A stretch of 64,000 bases of DNA, taken from contig NZ_CP046103.1 of assembly GCF_009707325.1 (NCBI RefSeq), positions 1,227,810 through 1,291,809 on the forward strand, read 5' to 3'. The translations under genes were made by a program, and so were the position numbers. This DNA comes from Pseudomonas sp. IB20 (GTDB lineage Bacteria > Pseudomonadota > Gammaproteobacteria > Pseudomonadales > Pseudomonadaceae). The notes under the pieces are model-generated. The model was given only the letters and a program-made list of their open reading frames with translations. It did no database searches and was not told the DNA's origin. Shown in pieces: positions 16,323 through 26,228 of the stretch (the stretch's first letter is position 1; each line of letters starts with the position of its first letter).

Positions 16323-17279
16323 AACGACAATTTCCCGAACTACCGGTGGTTACCACCTGCCACGCTTTGCCCGGGTTGTCGCCGTGGCCGATGCGCCCGC
16401 CGGCGCCGGGATCTGCGACGACTTCCGCCCGCGCTATGCGGTCGACATCGAGGTCATGGGGCCGGACGGCGAGCCAGATACCAAGCTGCCGATCCTGGCC
16501 GGCGTGCCTTTGCCGCTGCCCACCGGTGGCGAGGAAATGGGCATCTATGCGTTCCCCGAGGAAGGCACCCAAGTGTGGTGTGCTTTGCCTACGGCCTGCC
16601 GCACAAGCCCTATATCCAAACCATTCTGCCCCACGGCCTGAGCATGCCCAGCGTCCCGAAGGGCGACCAGGTGTGGCAGCACAGCGAGGCCTGTCAGCAG
16701 CGTGTGACGCGACGGCAACTGGCTGCGCCAACTGACGGCAAGATCCTGGACAAGGCGATCGAGCGGGAAGTGGAGGCGATGGGCAACACCGAGCGGTTCC
16801 AGAGCCACACCAGGACCGTGGACGACCATTCAACGAGTCGGTAGGGGGCATCAAGACGCTTGAAGCCCTGGGCGCGCTCAAGCTGCTTCAGGCGGATCTG
16901 CGAGCCTGGCGGCGGTGGATGATCTGCACCAGGCGACCGGGCGGGACTTGAACCTGGTGGTGGGGCAGAAGCACAACGCCACGGTGGGTGGCGATATGGA
17001 GGAAAGGATTCAGGGGCTGCGAAGAGCGTGGCGGCGGTCAGCCAGCGACTGGTCGCGCCCAAGACTTGGTTGGGATCGAAGGGTAACGTGCTCAGGTGCT
17101 TGCGATTTGCTGACCTGGTGCAGCAGATGAACACGCAACTAGCCGCGCATACACATCAGCCAGGGCCGGTGCCAGCACCTGCTGATGCTGCGGTGTTCGC
17201 CGCGAGAGCGACAACAGCGCATCAATTGAACGCCAAATTAAAGCCTATTACGCTAATGTTGGTAGAGTCAGTAAGTTAG
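16295..17279 (+). pseudogene. Remnant of a phage baseplate spike-like gene, several frameshifts
   Basis: A start MDDAIRRSVERQFPELP is followed, each time after a frameshift, by PRFARVVAVADAPAGAG (about 16360), EMGIYAFPEEGTQVWC (about 16535), FAYGLPHKPYIQTILPHG (about 16583), GKILDKAIEREVEAMGN (about 16737), KTLEALGALKLL (about 16853), VAAVSQRLVAPKTWLGS (about 17027) and LVQQMNTQLAAHTHQPGP (about 17121). At least five indels are needed to join these. The AHTHQ-type ending and the domain order suit a phage baseplate spike or puncturing protein. It overlaps the preceding remnant, as adjacent tail genes often do. Confidence 0.5.
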
Positions 17280-17457
17280 CGATAGTTTTGCCTTGCGTCT
17301 TTTATAGAGTCTCGTGAAGTGCCGTAGATACTCAAGCCAAGATGATGGACTGTCTTTCGCGACTAGGTCGCGACGTGCAGATCGTCGTAAAGGCAGCCCC
17401 TCGGTCCCGCCGAGAAGGGCGAGTTGAAGTCGTTTTTGCTTGAGCTTTGCTTACACG

Positions 17458-17486
17458 AAAGCCCGCCAATCGGTGGGCTTTTTTTT
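17458..17486 (+). terminator. Terminator at the end of the phage remnant
   Basis: GCCCGCC-AAT-CGGTGGGC stem, preceded by AAA and followed by eight T. It lies just before the displaced rimO fragment and could be the terminal transcription stop of the inserted element. The 180 bases before it (17280-17457) hold no gene I can support. Confidence 0.8.
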
Positions 17487-17502
17487 GCCAAAAAATTACC
17501 AG

Positions 17503-17592
17503 TTACGTGTTCTGTTTATTTTGAGTATCAATAGGGCAACCCAGAGATACAAAGCCGACCTTGGGGTTGGCTTTTGCGATGGTGGTGGACAT
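17503..17592 (-). pseudogene. rimO: Displaced native 5' end of rimO
   Basis: From the ATG at 17592 the minus strand reads [20 protein letters not shown], the usual first 20 residues of RimO in this group, then diverges into IDTQNKQNT and stops at 17503. The switch occurs within the stretch GGGCA.CC.AG.GATACAAA (17534-17552), which is shared with the active rimO (about 15625-15643) except at synonymous positions. This is the pattern left when an element integrates into the 5' end of a gene and supplies a substitute start. The fragment keeps its own upstream sequence. Confidence 0.85.
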
Positions 17593-17604
17593 GTCTAACC
17601 TCGG

Positions 17605-17912
17605 TATTGAATGACGCCGCCGGCTAGAAGGGCAGGGCAGCGGATGGGCACTTGGTGTGCCTCTGATCAAAAAGTGCCCAATTCTAGCGACGGGCAACGC
17701 ACTTGACCAGCTTTATGCAGGGAAATGCGACGAGTGCTGCGCTATGCTTCGCGCCGTTGCGCACGGGTAAAGCAGGGCAGCGGATGGGGCACTTGGTGTG
17801 CCTCTGATCAAAAAGTGCCCAATTCTAGCGACGGGCAACGCACTTGACCAGCTTTATGCAGGGAAATGCGACGAGTGCTGCGCTATGCTTCGCGCCGTTG
17901 CGCACGGGTAAA
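17605..17912. repeat. Copies 2 and 3 of the rimO-kup intergenic sequence, in tandem
   Basis: Copy 2 (17605-17752) matches copy 1 perfectly. A tandem duplication of about 140 bases follows: 17632-17771 and 17772-17912 agree except for one extra G in the second. Each unit includes AAAAGTGCCCAATTCTAG and ends CGCACGGGTAAA. The last copy continues into the normal kup leader (17913-18021), so it is probably the original sequence. Confidence 0.93.
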
Positions 17913-18021
17913 ACCCTTGGGTCAATAAAACGTCTGTTACGAGAAGTAAAACAGCGCATGCTACGGTCAGCTTAGACGCGTTGTTTATAAAAGACCTTGG
18001 GTCAAAGGGCAGGAGTGGTTG

Positions 18022-19923
18022 ATGGGTCAGGCAAATAGTCAGGCGGCAGGTGCCGAGCATTCCAATGCAAAGCCGATTGGCATGCTAGTGGCAGCAGTCG
18101 GGGTGGTGTACGGCGATATCGGTACCAGCCCGCTCTATACCCTTAAAGAAGTGTTTTCTGGTGGTTACGGGGTTCAGGTCAACCATGACGGGGTCTTCGG
18201 CATTCTGGCGCTGATTTTCTGGTCGCTGGTGTGGGTCGTGTCGATCAAGTACGTGCTGTTTATCCTGCGTGCGGACAACCAGGGCGAGGGCGGCATCATG
18301 GCCCTGACGGCACTGGCACGGCGGGCGGCGGCGCCGTACCCCAAATTACGTTCGGTGCTGGTGATCCTCGGCCTGATCGGTGCCGCGCTGTTCTACGGCG
18401 ACAGCATGATCACCCCGGCGATCTCGGTGTTGTCGGCGGTCGAGGGCCTGGAACTGGCCTTTGATGGCCTGGAGCGCTGGGTGGTGCCGCTGTCGCTGGT
18501 GGTGCTGGTGGGCCTGTTTCTGATCCAGAAACACGGCACCGATCGCATCGGCAAGCTGTTCGGGCCGGTGATGGTGGTGTGGTTCCTGGTGCTGGGCGGC
18601 CTCGGCGTGCACGGCATCCTGCGACACCCCGAGGTGCTCAACGCGCTGAACCCCGTGTGGGGCGTGCGTTTCTTTATCGTCCACCCCGGCATGGGCGTGG
18701 CGATTCTCGGCGCGGTGGTGCTGGCGTTGACCGGTGCCGAAGCGCTGTATGCCGACATGGGCCACTTCGGCCGCAAGCCGATTGCTCGCGCATGGTTCGC
18801 CCTGGTGCTGCCGGCGCTGGTGCTCAACTACTTCGGCCAGGGCGCCTTGCTGCTGGAAAACCCGGAAGCGGCGCGTAACCCGTTCTACTTGCTGGCGCCG
18901 GAGTGGGCGTTGATCCCGCTGGTGGCACTGTCGACGCTGGCCACGGTGATTGCCTCCCAGGCGGTGATTTCTGGTGCGTTCTCCCTGACCCGCCAGGCGA
19001 TCCAGTTGGGTTACATCCCGCGCATGCATATCCAGCACACCTCCAGCGCCGAGCAAGGCCAGATCTACATCGGTGCGGTGAACTGGGCGCTGATGGTCGG
19101 CGTGATCCTGCTGGTGCTGGGCTTCGAATCTTCGAACGCCTTGGCCTCGGCGTACGGCGTGGCAGTGACCGGCACCATGCTGATCACCAGCATCCTGGTG
19201 TCGGCGGTGATGTTGCTGCTATGGAAATGGCCACCGGTGTTGGCGATTCCGGTGTTGATCGGCTTCCTGTTGGTGGACGGCCTGTTCTTCGCCGCCAACG
19301 TGCCGAAGATCGTGCAGGGCGGTGCCTTCCCGGTGTTGGCGGGGATTGTGCTGTTTATACTGATGACCACCTGGAAGCGCGGCAAAGAACTGTTGATGGA
19401 CCGCCTCGACGAGGGCGGGCTGCCCTTGCCGATCTTTATCAGCAGCATCCGCGTGCAGCCGCCGCATCGCGTGCAGGGCACCGCCGTGTTCCTCACCGCG
19501 CGGCCCGACGCCGTGCCTCACGCGCTGTTGCACAACCTGCTGCATAACCAGGTGTTGCATGAGCAGGTGGTGATGCTGACGGTGGTCTACGAAGACATTC
19601 CGCGCGTGCCTGCCTCACGACGCTTTGAGGTGGACGCCTACGGGGAAGGCTTCTTCCGGGTGATCCTGCACTTCGGGTTTACCGATGAGCCGGACGTGCC
19701 CGAGGCACTGAAGTTGTGCCATCTGGACGACCTGGATTTCAGCCCGATGCGCACCACTTACTTCCTCAGCCGCGAAACGGTGATCGCCTCGCGCATCAAG
19801 GGCATGGCCCGTTGGCGTGAAAGCCTGTTTGCGTTCATGTTGAAGAACGCCAACGGCAACCTGCGCTTCTTCAAGCTCCCGGTAAACCGCGTGATCGAAC
19901 TGGGCACCCAGGTCGAAATGTAA
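18022..19923 (+). CDS. kup: Low-affinity potassium transporter Kup
   Basis: 633-residue inner-membrane potassium/proton symporter. The signature [19 protein letters not shown] occurs at about residues 29-47, and some twelve hydrophobic segments run to about residue 450, followed by a cytoplasmic C-terminal domain. Length and motif order are standard. The ATG follows AGGAG (18011-18015); a TTG three bases earlier is less likely. In this group kup is divergent from rimO, and here the shared intergenic region has been multiplied, so the promoter context may be altered. Confidence 0.96.
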   Translation: MGQANSQAAGAEHSNAKPIGMLVAAVGVVYGDIGTSPLYTLKEVFSGGYGVQVNHDGVFGILALIFWSLVWVVSIKYVLFILRADNQGEGGIMALTALARRAAAPYPKLRSVLVILGLIGAALFYGDSMITPAISVLSAVEGLELAFDGLERWVVPLSLVVLVGLFLIQKHGTDRIGKLFGPVMVVWFLVLGGLGVHGILRHPEVLNALNPVWGVRFFIVHPGMGVAILGAVVLALTGAEALYADMGHFGRKPIARAWFALVLPALVLNYFGQGALLLENPEAARNPFYLLAPEWALIPLVALSTLATVIASQAVISGAFSLTRQAIQLGYIPRMHIQHTSSAEQGQIYIGAVNWALMVGVILLVLGFESSNALASAYGVAVTGTMLITSILVSAVMLLLWKWPPVLAIPVLIGFLLVDGLFFAANVPKIVQGGAFPVLAGIVLFILMTTWKRGKELLMDRLDEGGLPLPIFISSIRVQPPHRVQGTAVFLTARPDAVPHALLHNLLHNQVLHEQVVMLTVVYEDIPRVPASRRFEVDAYGEGFFRVILHFGFTDEPDVPEALKLCHLDDLDFSPMRTTYFLSRETVIASRIKGMARWRESLFAFMLKNANGNLRFFKLPVNRVIELGTQVEM

Positions 19924-19934
19924 GCTGCTGCGAC

Positions 19935-19963
19935 ACGGGGGCCGGCAATCGGCTCCCGTTTTC
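19935..19963 (+). terminator. Probable terminator of kup
   Basis: ACGGGGGCCG pairs with CGGCTCCCGT around GCAAT and is followed by TTTTCCTT. It starts 12 bases after the kup stop codon. Confidence 0.7.
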
Positions 19964-20049
19964 CTTCTGAACCCTATGCAAGCCACCGTTGTCGACTAGG
20001 CTCTAAGCACTGTTTGAATAGTGCCCACAGAACCCTGAAGAGGTGCGCC

Positions 20050-21156
20050 ATGAGTCAGCTGCTCGAACCCTACACCCTCCGTCAATTGACCCTGCTCAAC
20101 CGGATCGCCGTCTCGCCAATGTGCCAGTACTCCTCCGAGGACGGCTTGGCCAATGACTGGCACCTGGTGCACCTTGGCAGCCGCGCCGTCGGCGGCGCCG
20201 GGCTGATTTTCACCGAAGCCACCGCCGTGACCGCCGATGGCCGCATCACCGCCCAGGACCTGGGCCTGTGGAAGGATGAACAGATCGAACCGCTGCAACG
20301 CATCACGCGGTTTATTGCCGCCCAAGGCGCGGTGGCGGGCATTCAACTGGCACATGCCGGGCGTAAGGCCAGCACGCATCGGCCGTGGATCGGCAAGCAC
20401 GGCAGCGTCAAGCCGCAAGAGGGCGGCTGGGTGCCGGTAGGCCCATCGCCGATTGCTTTCGACCCCAATCACACGCAACCCCAGCAACTGGACGAAGCGC
20501 AGATCCAACACGTGATCGCCGACTTTGTGGCCGCCGCCAAACGCGCGCTGACTGCCGGTTTTGAAGTGGTGGAAATCCACGCTGCTCACGGTTACCTGCT
20601 GCATCAATTCCTCTCGCCCATCAGCAACCAGCGTCAGGACCACTACGGTGGCTCGTTTGAAAACCGTATCCGCCTGGTGCTCGAAGTCACTAAGGCTGTG
20701 CGTGAAGTCTGGCCTCAGGAGCTGCCGCTGTTTGTACGGGTATCGGCCACCGACTGGGTGGAAGACGGCTGGAACCCGGATGAAACCGTGGAGCTGGCAC
20801 GCCGCCTCAAAGACTTGGGCGTGGACCTGGTCGACGTGTCCTCCGGCGGCACCGCCGCCAACGCCGAGATCCCCACCGGCCCCGGTTACCAGACGCGCTT
20901 TGCCGAGCGTGTACGCAAAGAGTCGGGCATCGCCACCGGCACCGTCGGCATGATTACCGAGCCGGCCCAAGCCGAGCACATCCTGCGCACGTGCCAGGCC
21001 GACATCATCTTCCTGGCCCGTGAGCTGTTGCGTGACCCGTACTGGCCGCTGCATGCCGATGATGACTTGGGTGGGCGCAAGGCGATCTGGCCGGCGCAGT
21101 ACCAACGGGCGACCCATCGCGATCAGCCGATCCATGAGTCTGATCTGAGGGATTGA
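20050..21156 (+). CDS. Old Yellow Enzyme, NADH:flavin oxidoreductase (YqjM/XenA type)
   Basis: 368-residue FMN-dependent ene-reductase. The N-terminal motif RIAVSPMCQYSSEDGLANDWHL is typical of the YqjM/XenA subclass and includes the cysteine that tunes the flavin. The substrate-binding histidines are in EIHAAHGYLLHQFLSP, the flavin loop YGGSFENRIRL is intact, and the C-terminal part carries GTVGMITEP and REL.RDPYWPL. Such enzymes reduce alpha,beta-unsaturated carbonyls and nitro compounds; the physiological substrate is not evident. The ATG at 20050 gives the conserved start; the open frame extends 36 bases further upstream. Confidence 0.9.
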   Translation: MSQLLEPYTLRQLTLLNRIAVSPMCQYSSEDGLANDWHLVHLGSRAVGGAGLIFTEATAVTADGRITAQDLGLWKDEQIEPLQRITRFIAAQGAVAGIQLAHAGRKASTHRPWIGKHGSVKPQEGGWVPVGPSPIAFDPNHTQPQQLDEAQIQHVIADFVAAAKRALTAGFEVVEIHAAHGYLLHQFLSPISNQRQDHYGGSFENRIRLVLEVTKAVREVWPQELPLFVRVSATDWVEDGWNPDETVELARRLKDLGVDLVDVSSGGTAANAEIPTGPGYQTRFAERVRKESGIATGTVGMITEPAQAEHILRTCQADIIFLARELLRDPYWPLHADDDLGGRKAIWPAQYQRATHRDQPIHESDLRD

Positions 21157-21162
21157 TCCCAC

Positions 21163-21428
21163 ACCTGATCCACCAAAACCCACCCTGACCCGGTGGGTTT
21201 TTTCTTGCTGTTGTTTTTTGCGGCCTCACCTGGGCCGGCCGCTGCGTGGGAAAGTGCTGTAGGTCTTTGTTACTTTGGCGATTTATTTAAGTTAAACCTG
21301 ATCCACCAAAACCCACCCTGACCCGGTGGGTTTTTTCTTGCTGTTGTTTTTTGCGGCCTCACCTGGGCCGGCCGCTGCGTGGGAAAGTGCTGTAGGTCTT
21401 TGTTACTTTGGCGATTTATTTAAGTTAA
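21163..21428. repeat. Perfect 133-bp tandem duplication including a terminator
   Basis: 21163-21295 and 21296-21428 are identical. Each unit contains a stem-loop terminator (AAAACCCACC/GGTGGGTTTTTT around CTGACCC, at 21175-21203 and 21308-21336), which ends transcription of the oxidoreductase, and then GGGCCGGCC and a sequence ending GATTTATTTAAGTTAA. No gene lies in 21157-21591 otherwise. Confidence 0.95.
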
Positions 21429-21591
21429 TACTCTAAAAAAATCCCACACGGGAGCCGATTGTTTCTACGCTTAGGGTAAGTCTGATTTCTGGCCCAGGGA
21501 GTCAGTCAGCTTGTTCGTGAAGGCATCGCGTCTCAGGGAAGGCAGGTGATGGGCGCCAAGCGTCTTAGTTTGATATCAGGAGAAACAGTCC

Positions 21592-22209
21592 ATGGCCAAG
21601 TCCTATGATGTTGCGGGTGCGGTGGTGAGTTTTCTGACCGGCAAAATGTCTTTGCGTGGTCGAAGGTTGAGCTCGGATGAGGTGCAATTACTGGAGCAGT
21701 ACCGCGCGCTGACCGAGAACGATCAGGTGGCGATGCGGTACTTGATTGGGGCGATGAAAAGGTGTCCAGGGACTGACCCCACGCTATCGCGGGCAAGCCC
21801 GCTCCCACAATGGGTATCAGGTGTACTTGCGCTTGTCCGGCGCCGGCGGGAAGTACTGGTACAGCCAGGTTTCACTCAAGGTGCGGTCCTGGGTGCGGAT
21901 AAACAGACGCAGTTCCACCGGCTCCACGCTGTCGCTGGTCGGGTACCAATCGAACAGAATGCGATAGCCCTTGATGTTGTCGAGCACCAGCACGCTGAAA
22001 TCTTTCACTTCACCGTGGGAACAGGTCACCACCGGCTCAATGCCGGTGCCCGCGGGCAGGCGATCGAGGCCGCCCCCTTTGAAGTCCACCGCAAAGCGGC
22101 GTGCCCATACTTCGGGGTAGTGCTCGCCCGGTGCCCAACCTTCGGTAAAGCCGCCCATGCCGGAGCGGGTGGCGTCGACTTGCGCCAGCGGTGTGCTCAC
22201 CGGTGGTAG
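21592..22209 (+). CDS. Small protein of unknown function, stop codon lost to a REP element
   Basis: The first 56 or so residues ([20 protein letters not shown], then [20 protein letters not shown]...GAMK) look like a compact conserved Pseudomonas protein of about 60 residues. After MK, at about 21760, the frame runs into GGTGTCCAGGGACTGACCCC and a REP element (21781-21809), and then stays open antisense through the 3' end of opgD to 22209, giving 205 residues. The extension is not a real domain; it reads a neighbouring gene backwards. The original stop seems to have been removed by the repeat insertion. The start is well placed after CAGGAG. Confidence 0.5.
   Translation: MAKSYDVAGAVVSFLTGKMSLRGRRLSSDEVQLLEQYRALTENDQVAMRYLIGAMKRCPGTDPTLSRASPLPQWVSGVLALVRRRREVLVQPGFTQGAVLGADKQTQFHRLHAVAGRVPIEQNAIALDVVEHQHAEIFHFTVGTGHHRLNAGARGQAIEAAPFEVHRKAACPYFGVVLARCPTFGKAAHAGAGGVDLRQRCAHRW
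21781..21809. repeat. Single REP element between the small gene and opgD
   Basis: ACGCTATCGCGGGCAAGCCCGCTCCCACA is the classical P. fluorescens/P. putida REP with the GCGGGC/GCCCGC hairpin. It lies eight bases from the opgD stop codon and inside the extended frame of the 21592 gene. Confidence 0.88.
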
Positions 22210-23442
22210 CGCGCTCCAGTACAGCTTGTAGCCGTAGTTGAGCGAATCGCCGGCGGCCACGGGCTTTTTCGGGGTCCAGAAGGCCACGATGTTGTCCAGG
22301 GTTTCGCCGGTCGTGGGGATTTCCAGCAGGTCGATCGAGCCTTCGCCCCATGCCGTGGTGGGTTCGACCCATAGGCTTGGGCGCTTGCTGTACCAGTCCA
22401 CGGTGTCCTGGTAGCTAGCAAACTCATGGTCGGTCTGCACCAGGCCGAAGCCTTTCGGGTCGGTGTCGGCGAATGCGTTGAATTGCAGCTTGGCCGGGTT
22501 GTTCAGCGGGCGGCAGATCCACTCGCCGTTGCCGCGCCACATCGCCAGGCGGTCCGAGTCATGGATTTGCGGGTGGATGGTGTCGCACATACGGCGCTCA
22601 TGGGTGCCGCAGCTGAACATACTGGTCATCGGCGCGATGCCGAGTTGCTCGATGGTGGTGCGTGCGTTGATATTCGCGTCGATGGCCATCACCACCTGGT
22701 TGGCCTGGCAGTCGATGTCGAAGCGGTAGGCGCCGGTGGCGCTCGGCGAGTCGAGCAGGGCGTAGACCACAAAACGCGTGGCGTCCTTGGTCGGGGTTTC
22801 GAACCAGAACTGTGTGAAGTCGGGGAATTCTTCGCGTTTTTTTGCGTAGGTATCAATCGCCAGGCCGCGTGCGGACAGGCCGTACTGGCCGGTGGAATCC
22901 ACCGCGCGAAAGTAGCTCGCGCCGAGGAATGACAGCACGTCATGGCGATCCAGTTCCGGCGCCTTGAACAGCTTGAAGCCGGAGAAACCCAGGTCGCCGG
23001 TCAGCTGCTTGGTGTCGACTGTGGTCTTTTCATAGTTGAACAGCGAGGGGCGGAAATGCACCTCGCGTGCTTCGCGGGTCTTGGGGTCGACGCTGTGCAT
23101 GCGCACCGGCGTCTTGAAACCCATGCCGACGTGGAAGAATTGCACGTCGAGCTGGCCGTTCAATTCCTTCCACAGCGAGTGGTTGCCGTCGTAGCCGATG
23201 GCATTGAAATTCTGCGGCGTCATGGTCGCCAGGGTCGGCGGCAGCACCTGTTTGGTGTCTTTATAGGCGGTGCCGGCGAGCTGTTTGGCCTGGGCTTTAA
23301 GCGTTTCAAAATCAAACGCCACGGCCTTGCCATCGGCGGCACGGTTCCCAGCCCAGGCCTGCGCGGCGAGTAGGCCGCTGGCCGACAAACCGGTGTAAGC
23401 CGCAATGGCCATGGACGCTTTGAGCAAATTCCTGCGGTGCAT
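21817..23442 (-). CDS. opgD: Periplasmic glucan biosynthesis protein D
   Basis: 541-residue OpgD/MdoD protein acting on the backbone of osmoregulated periplasmic glucans. It begins with a twin-arginine signal ([20 protein letters not shown]), cleavage likely near AQAWAG, so it is exported folded. The large beta-sandwich domain continues through [13 protein letters not shown], the SYFRAV segment, the [16 protein letters not shown] region, [10 protein letters not shown] and [16 protein letters not shown] to the end. Length is standard for the family. No opgG/opgH genes are adjacent. The 3' end is close to a REP element. Confidence 0.93.
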   Translation of the reverse strand: MHRRNLLKASMAIAAYTGLSASGLLAAQAWAGNRAADGKAVAFDFETLKAQAKQLAGTAYKDTKQVLPPTLATMTPQNFNAIGYDGNHSLWKELNGQLDVQFFHVGMGFKTPVRMHSVDPKTREAREVHFRPSLFNYEKTTVDTKQLTGDLGFSGFKLFKAPELDRHDVLSFLGASYFRAVDSTGQYGLSARGLAIDTYAKKREEFPDFTQFWFETPTKDATRFVVYALLDSPSATGAYRFDIDCQANQVVMAIDANINARTTIEQLGIAPMTSMFSCGTHERRMCDTIHPQIHDSDRLAMWRGNGEWICRPLNNPAKLQFNAFADTDPKGFGLVQTDHEFASYQDTVDWYSKRPSLWVEPTTAWGEGSIDLLEIPTTGETLDNIVAFWTPKKPVAAGDSLNYGYKLYWSALPPVSTPLAQVDATRSGMGGFTEGWAPGEHYPEVWARRFAVDFKGGGLDRLPAGTGIEPVVTCSHGEVKDFSVLVLDNIKGYRILFDWYPTSDSVEPVELRLFIRTQDRTLSETWLYQYFPPAPDKRKYT

Positions 23443-23762
23443 AGAGACAACCTGTCGTGAGCAAATCCCGCGCCGTTCCTGGCACGTGCTGGATCAGAAA
23501 TAACGGTTCGGACATGCCTTCGGCCAAACGCAACGGACTATAAACAGACGCCGGTTAGCTTAAGCGGTTCGATGAGGAAGGAAAATTGATTGATAGCGGG
23601 ATGATGGCGTCGCATATGAAACAAGACGTTTCCGGTATTAGCAGGTGAAATGATTAGCAGGTGACGTTACAACTCGAAGCACTCTAGATCTGGGTTTTTT
23701 GGCACTTAGTTTTACGCTGGGGGCCTATTGGTCCTACGAACCCAAGTGTCTGGAGGCTATAT
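23443..23762. other. 320-bp divergent intergenic region, opgD and the DUF533 gene
   Basis: It should contain the promoters of both divergent genes. A ribosome binding site (TGGAGG at 23752-23757) for the rightward gene is visible. No repeat, terminator or small gene could be supported. Confidence 0.45.
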
Positions 23763-24473
23763 ATGAATACCCGTGGATTGCTCGATCAGTTACTCAAGTC
23801 TGGCCAGGACATGTTGCAGAAGAAGGCCGGCGACCCGCGCAAACCGAATGATAAAGGCGCCCTCGGCGGGCTGCTCGGCGGTGGCGGGCTCGGCAGTTTG
23901 CTTGGCGGTGCGGGCGGTGGAGCCCTAGCGGCAGGTGCCATGGGCTTGCTGCTGGGCAACAAGAAGGCGCGCAAATTTGGCGGTAAAGCCCTGACCTACG
24001 GTGGCTTGGCGGCCTTGGGCGTGATTGCCTACAAGGCTTATGGCAATTGGCAGGCGCAACAGGCCAATGCACCCCAGGGCGAGCCGCAGACCATCGACCG
24101 CTTGCCGCCGGCCCAGGTCGAGCAGCACAGCCAGGGCATTCTTAAAGCGCTGGTCGCGGCCGCCAAAGCCGATGGGCATGTGGACGAACGCGAACGCGCG
24201 CTGATCGAAGGCGAGTTCACCAAGCTCGACAACGACCGCGAGCTGCAAGGCTGGCTGCACGCCGAACTGAACAAACCCCTCGACCCTGCCGACGTGGCCC
24301 GCGCAGCCGGCACTCCGGAAATGGCCGCCGAAATGTACATCGCCAGCGTGATGCTGGTGGATGAAGAGAACTTCATGGAAAAGGCCTATCTGGACGAATT
24401 GGCCCGCCAGCTCAAACTGGAGCCTGGCTTGAAGCTCGAACTGGAAAAACAAGTACGCCAAGCCACCCTCTGA
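23763..24473 (+). CDS. DUF533/TerB-like membrane-associated protein (YebE-like)
   Basis: 236-residue protein. After an amphipathic start comes a glycine-rich stretch (about residues 37-65, GGLLGGGGLGSLLGGAGG type) and a hydrophobic segment (about 78-95). The second half (from about 125) is a TerB-like helical domain with acidic metal-binding-type motifs (ADGHVDERERALIEGEF and MLVDEENFMEKAYLDELA). E. coli YebE is the named relative; function unknown. It is monocistronic, with TGGAGG before the ATG. Confidence 0.82.
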   Translation: MNTRGLLDQLLKSGQDMLQKKAGDPRKPNDKGALGGLLGGGGLGSLLGGAGGGALAAGAMGLLLGNKKARKFGGKALTYGGLAALGVIAYKAYGNWQAQQANAPQGEPQTIDRLPPAQVEQHSQGILKALVAAAKADGHVDERERALIEGEFTKLDNDRELQGWLHAELNKPLDPADVARAAGTPEMAAEMYIASVMLVDEENFMEKAYLDELARQLKLEPGLKLELEKQVRQATL

Positions 24474-24605
24474 CCTGACCGCCCCAGCCAGCCCTCCCAC
24501 AGGTGTTTTTGCATTCTGTGTGCACTGCATCAAAAGCCATTGATAAGTGAGGCCATCTGCTCAGCTATACTCCCCTCCATTTGAATGGCCCTTCGAGGAA
24601 TTACT

Positions 24606-26228
24606 GTGAAGAACTGGACCTTGCGCCAAAGGATTTTGGCGAGCTTTGCGGTAATTATCGCGATCATGCTGCTGATGGTCGTGGTCTCGTATTCGCGCTT
24701 GCTGAAAATCGAAGTCAGCGAAACCTCCGTTCGCGACGACGCCGTGCCCGGGGTGTTTTTCAGTTCGATGATTCGCAGCGCCTGGGTCGACAGCTATTTG
24801 CAAACCCAGGAATTGGTCGGCGCGCACCAAAGCCAGGGCATCTCAGAGGCCGACAAGCAGGACTACAAGTCCTTCGAGGCGCGTCTTGAACAGCACATGG
24901 CCAGTTACGCCAGCACCATCAATATTGGCCAGAATCGCAGCGAATTCGATGCCTTCGAAAAACTCCATCAGAACTACAACAAGATTCTCGCCCAAGTCCT
25001 GGACGCCCATCAGGCCAACAACCCCGTCGAGGCGCAAAAGCTCTTCGACGAGCAACTGACGCCCGCCTGGACCGCAGGCCGCGCGAAGCTCAATGACATC
25101 ATCAATGAGAACAAGCAGGTTGCCGATAACGCCACCGCCGCTATCGACGAAGCCGTCTCGGCTGCCAAAATCAGCATGGGCGTTTCGCTGCTGCTGGCCA
25201 TTCTTGCCGCGGGCCTCTGCGGCCTTTTGCTGATGCGCGCGATCATGGCGCCGATGAATCGCATCGTCGAGATCCTCGACATCATGCGAACGGGTGACTT
25301 GAGCAAGCGCCTGAACCTGGAACGCAAGGATGAGTTCGGCGCCGTCGAAACCGGCTTCAACGACATGATGACCGAGCTGACGGCCCTGGTATCCCAGGCC
25401 CAACGTTCTTCGGTACAGGTCACCACCTCGGTCACCGAGATTGCCGCCACCTCCAAGCAGCAACAGGCCACGGCCACCGAAACTGCCGCGACCACCACTG
25501 AGATCGGCGCCACTTCGCGGGAGATCGCCGCCACTTCCAAGGATTTGGTCCGCACCATGACCGAAGTGTCCACCGCCGCTGACCAGGCATCGGTCGCCGC
25601 CGGTTCTGGCCAGCAAGGCTTGGCGCGCATGGAAGAAACCATGCACTCGGTGATGGGCGCCGCCGACTTGGTCAACGCTAAGCTTGCGATCCTCAATGAG
25701 AAAGCTGGCAACATCAACCAAGTGGTGGTGACCATCGTCAAGGTCGCCGACCAGACCAACCTGTTGTCGCTCAACGCCGCCATCGAAGCTGAAAAGGCCG
25801 GTGAATACGGGCGCGGTTTTGCCGTGGTCGCCACAGAAGTGCGGCGTTTGGCGGACCAGACCGCCGTGGCCACCTACGACATCGAGCAGATGGTGCGTGA
25901 GATTCAGTCGGCGGTGTCGGCGGGCGTGATGGGCATGGACAAGTTCTCCGAAGAAGTGCGCCGCGGCATGTTTGAAGTGCAGCAAGTGGGCGAGCAACTG
26001 TCGCAGATCATCCACCAAGTGCAGGCGTTGGCGCCGCGTGTGTTGATGGTCAACGAAGGCATGCAGGCTCAGGCCACTGGCGCCGAGCAGATCAACCACG
26101 CGCTGGTGCAACTGGGTGATGCCAGCAGCCAGACCGTGGAATCCCTGCGCCAGGCCAGCTTTGCCATTGATGAGCTGAGCCAGGTTGCGGTCGGCCTGCG
26201 CAGCGGCGTCTCGCGTTTCAAAGTCTGA
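24606..26228 (+). CDS. wspA: Wsp chemoreceptor (methyl-accepting protein) WspA
   Basis: 540-residue membrane receptor, the surface-sensing input of the Wsp pathway. It has a first membrane helix at about residues 9-30, a periplasmic helical domain of about 155 residues, a second membrane helix at about 188-210, a HAMP domain ([15 protein letters not shown]...) and a long coiled-coil signalling domain with the hairpin tip [24 protein letters not shown] at 24606, preceded by GAGG, is the likely start; an ATG at 24585 would add seven residues. It is the first of seven genes with overlapping ends, the promoter being between 24474 and 24605. Confidence 0.93.
   Translation: MKNWTLRQRILASFAVIIAIMLLMVVVSYSRLLKIEVSETSVRDDAVPGVFFSSMIRSAWVDSYLQTQELVGAHQSQGISEADKQDYKSFEARLEQHMASYASTINIGQNRSEFDAFEKLHQNYNKILAQVLDAHQANNPVEAQKLFDEQLTPAWTAGRAKLNDIINENKQVADNATAAIDEAVSAAKISMGVSLLLAILAAGLCGLLLMRAIMAPMNRIVEILDIMRTGDLSKRLNLERKDEFGAVETGFNDMMTELTALVSQAQRSSVQVTTSVTEIAATSKQQQATATETAATTTEIGATSREIAATSKDLVRTMTEVSTAADQASVAAGSGQQGLARMEETMHSVMGAADLVNAKLAILNEKAGNINQVVVTIVKVADQTNLLSLNAAIEAEKAGEYGRGFAVVATEVRRLADQTAVATYDIEQMVREIQSAVSAGVMGMDKFSEEVRRGMFEVQQVGEQLSQIIHQVQALAPRVLMVNEGMQAQATGAEQINHALVQLGDASSQTVESLRQASFAIDELSQVAVGLRSGVSRFKV

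Noticed and set aside
17605..17912. CRISPR-like array considered because of three similar units
   Set aside because: The units are about 140 bases and tandem without unique spacers; they are copies of the kup leader.
24843..26111. 422-codon minus-strand open frame opposite wspA
   Set aside because: Shadow of the receptor gene; repetitive G/H/R-rich translation and no start context.
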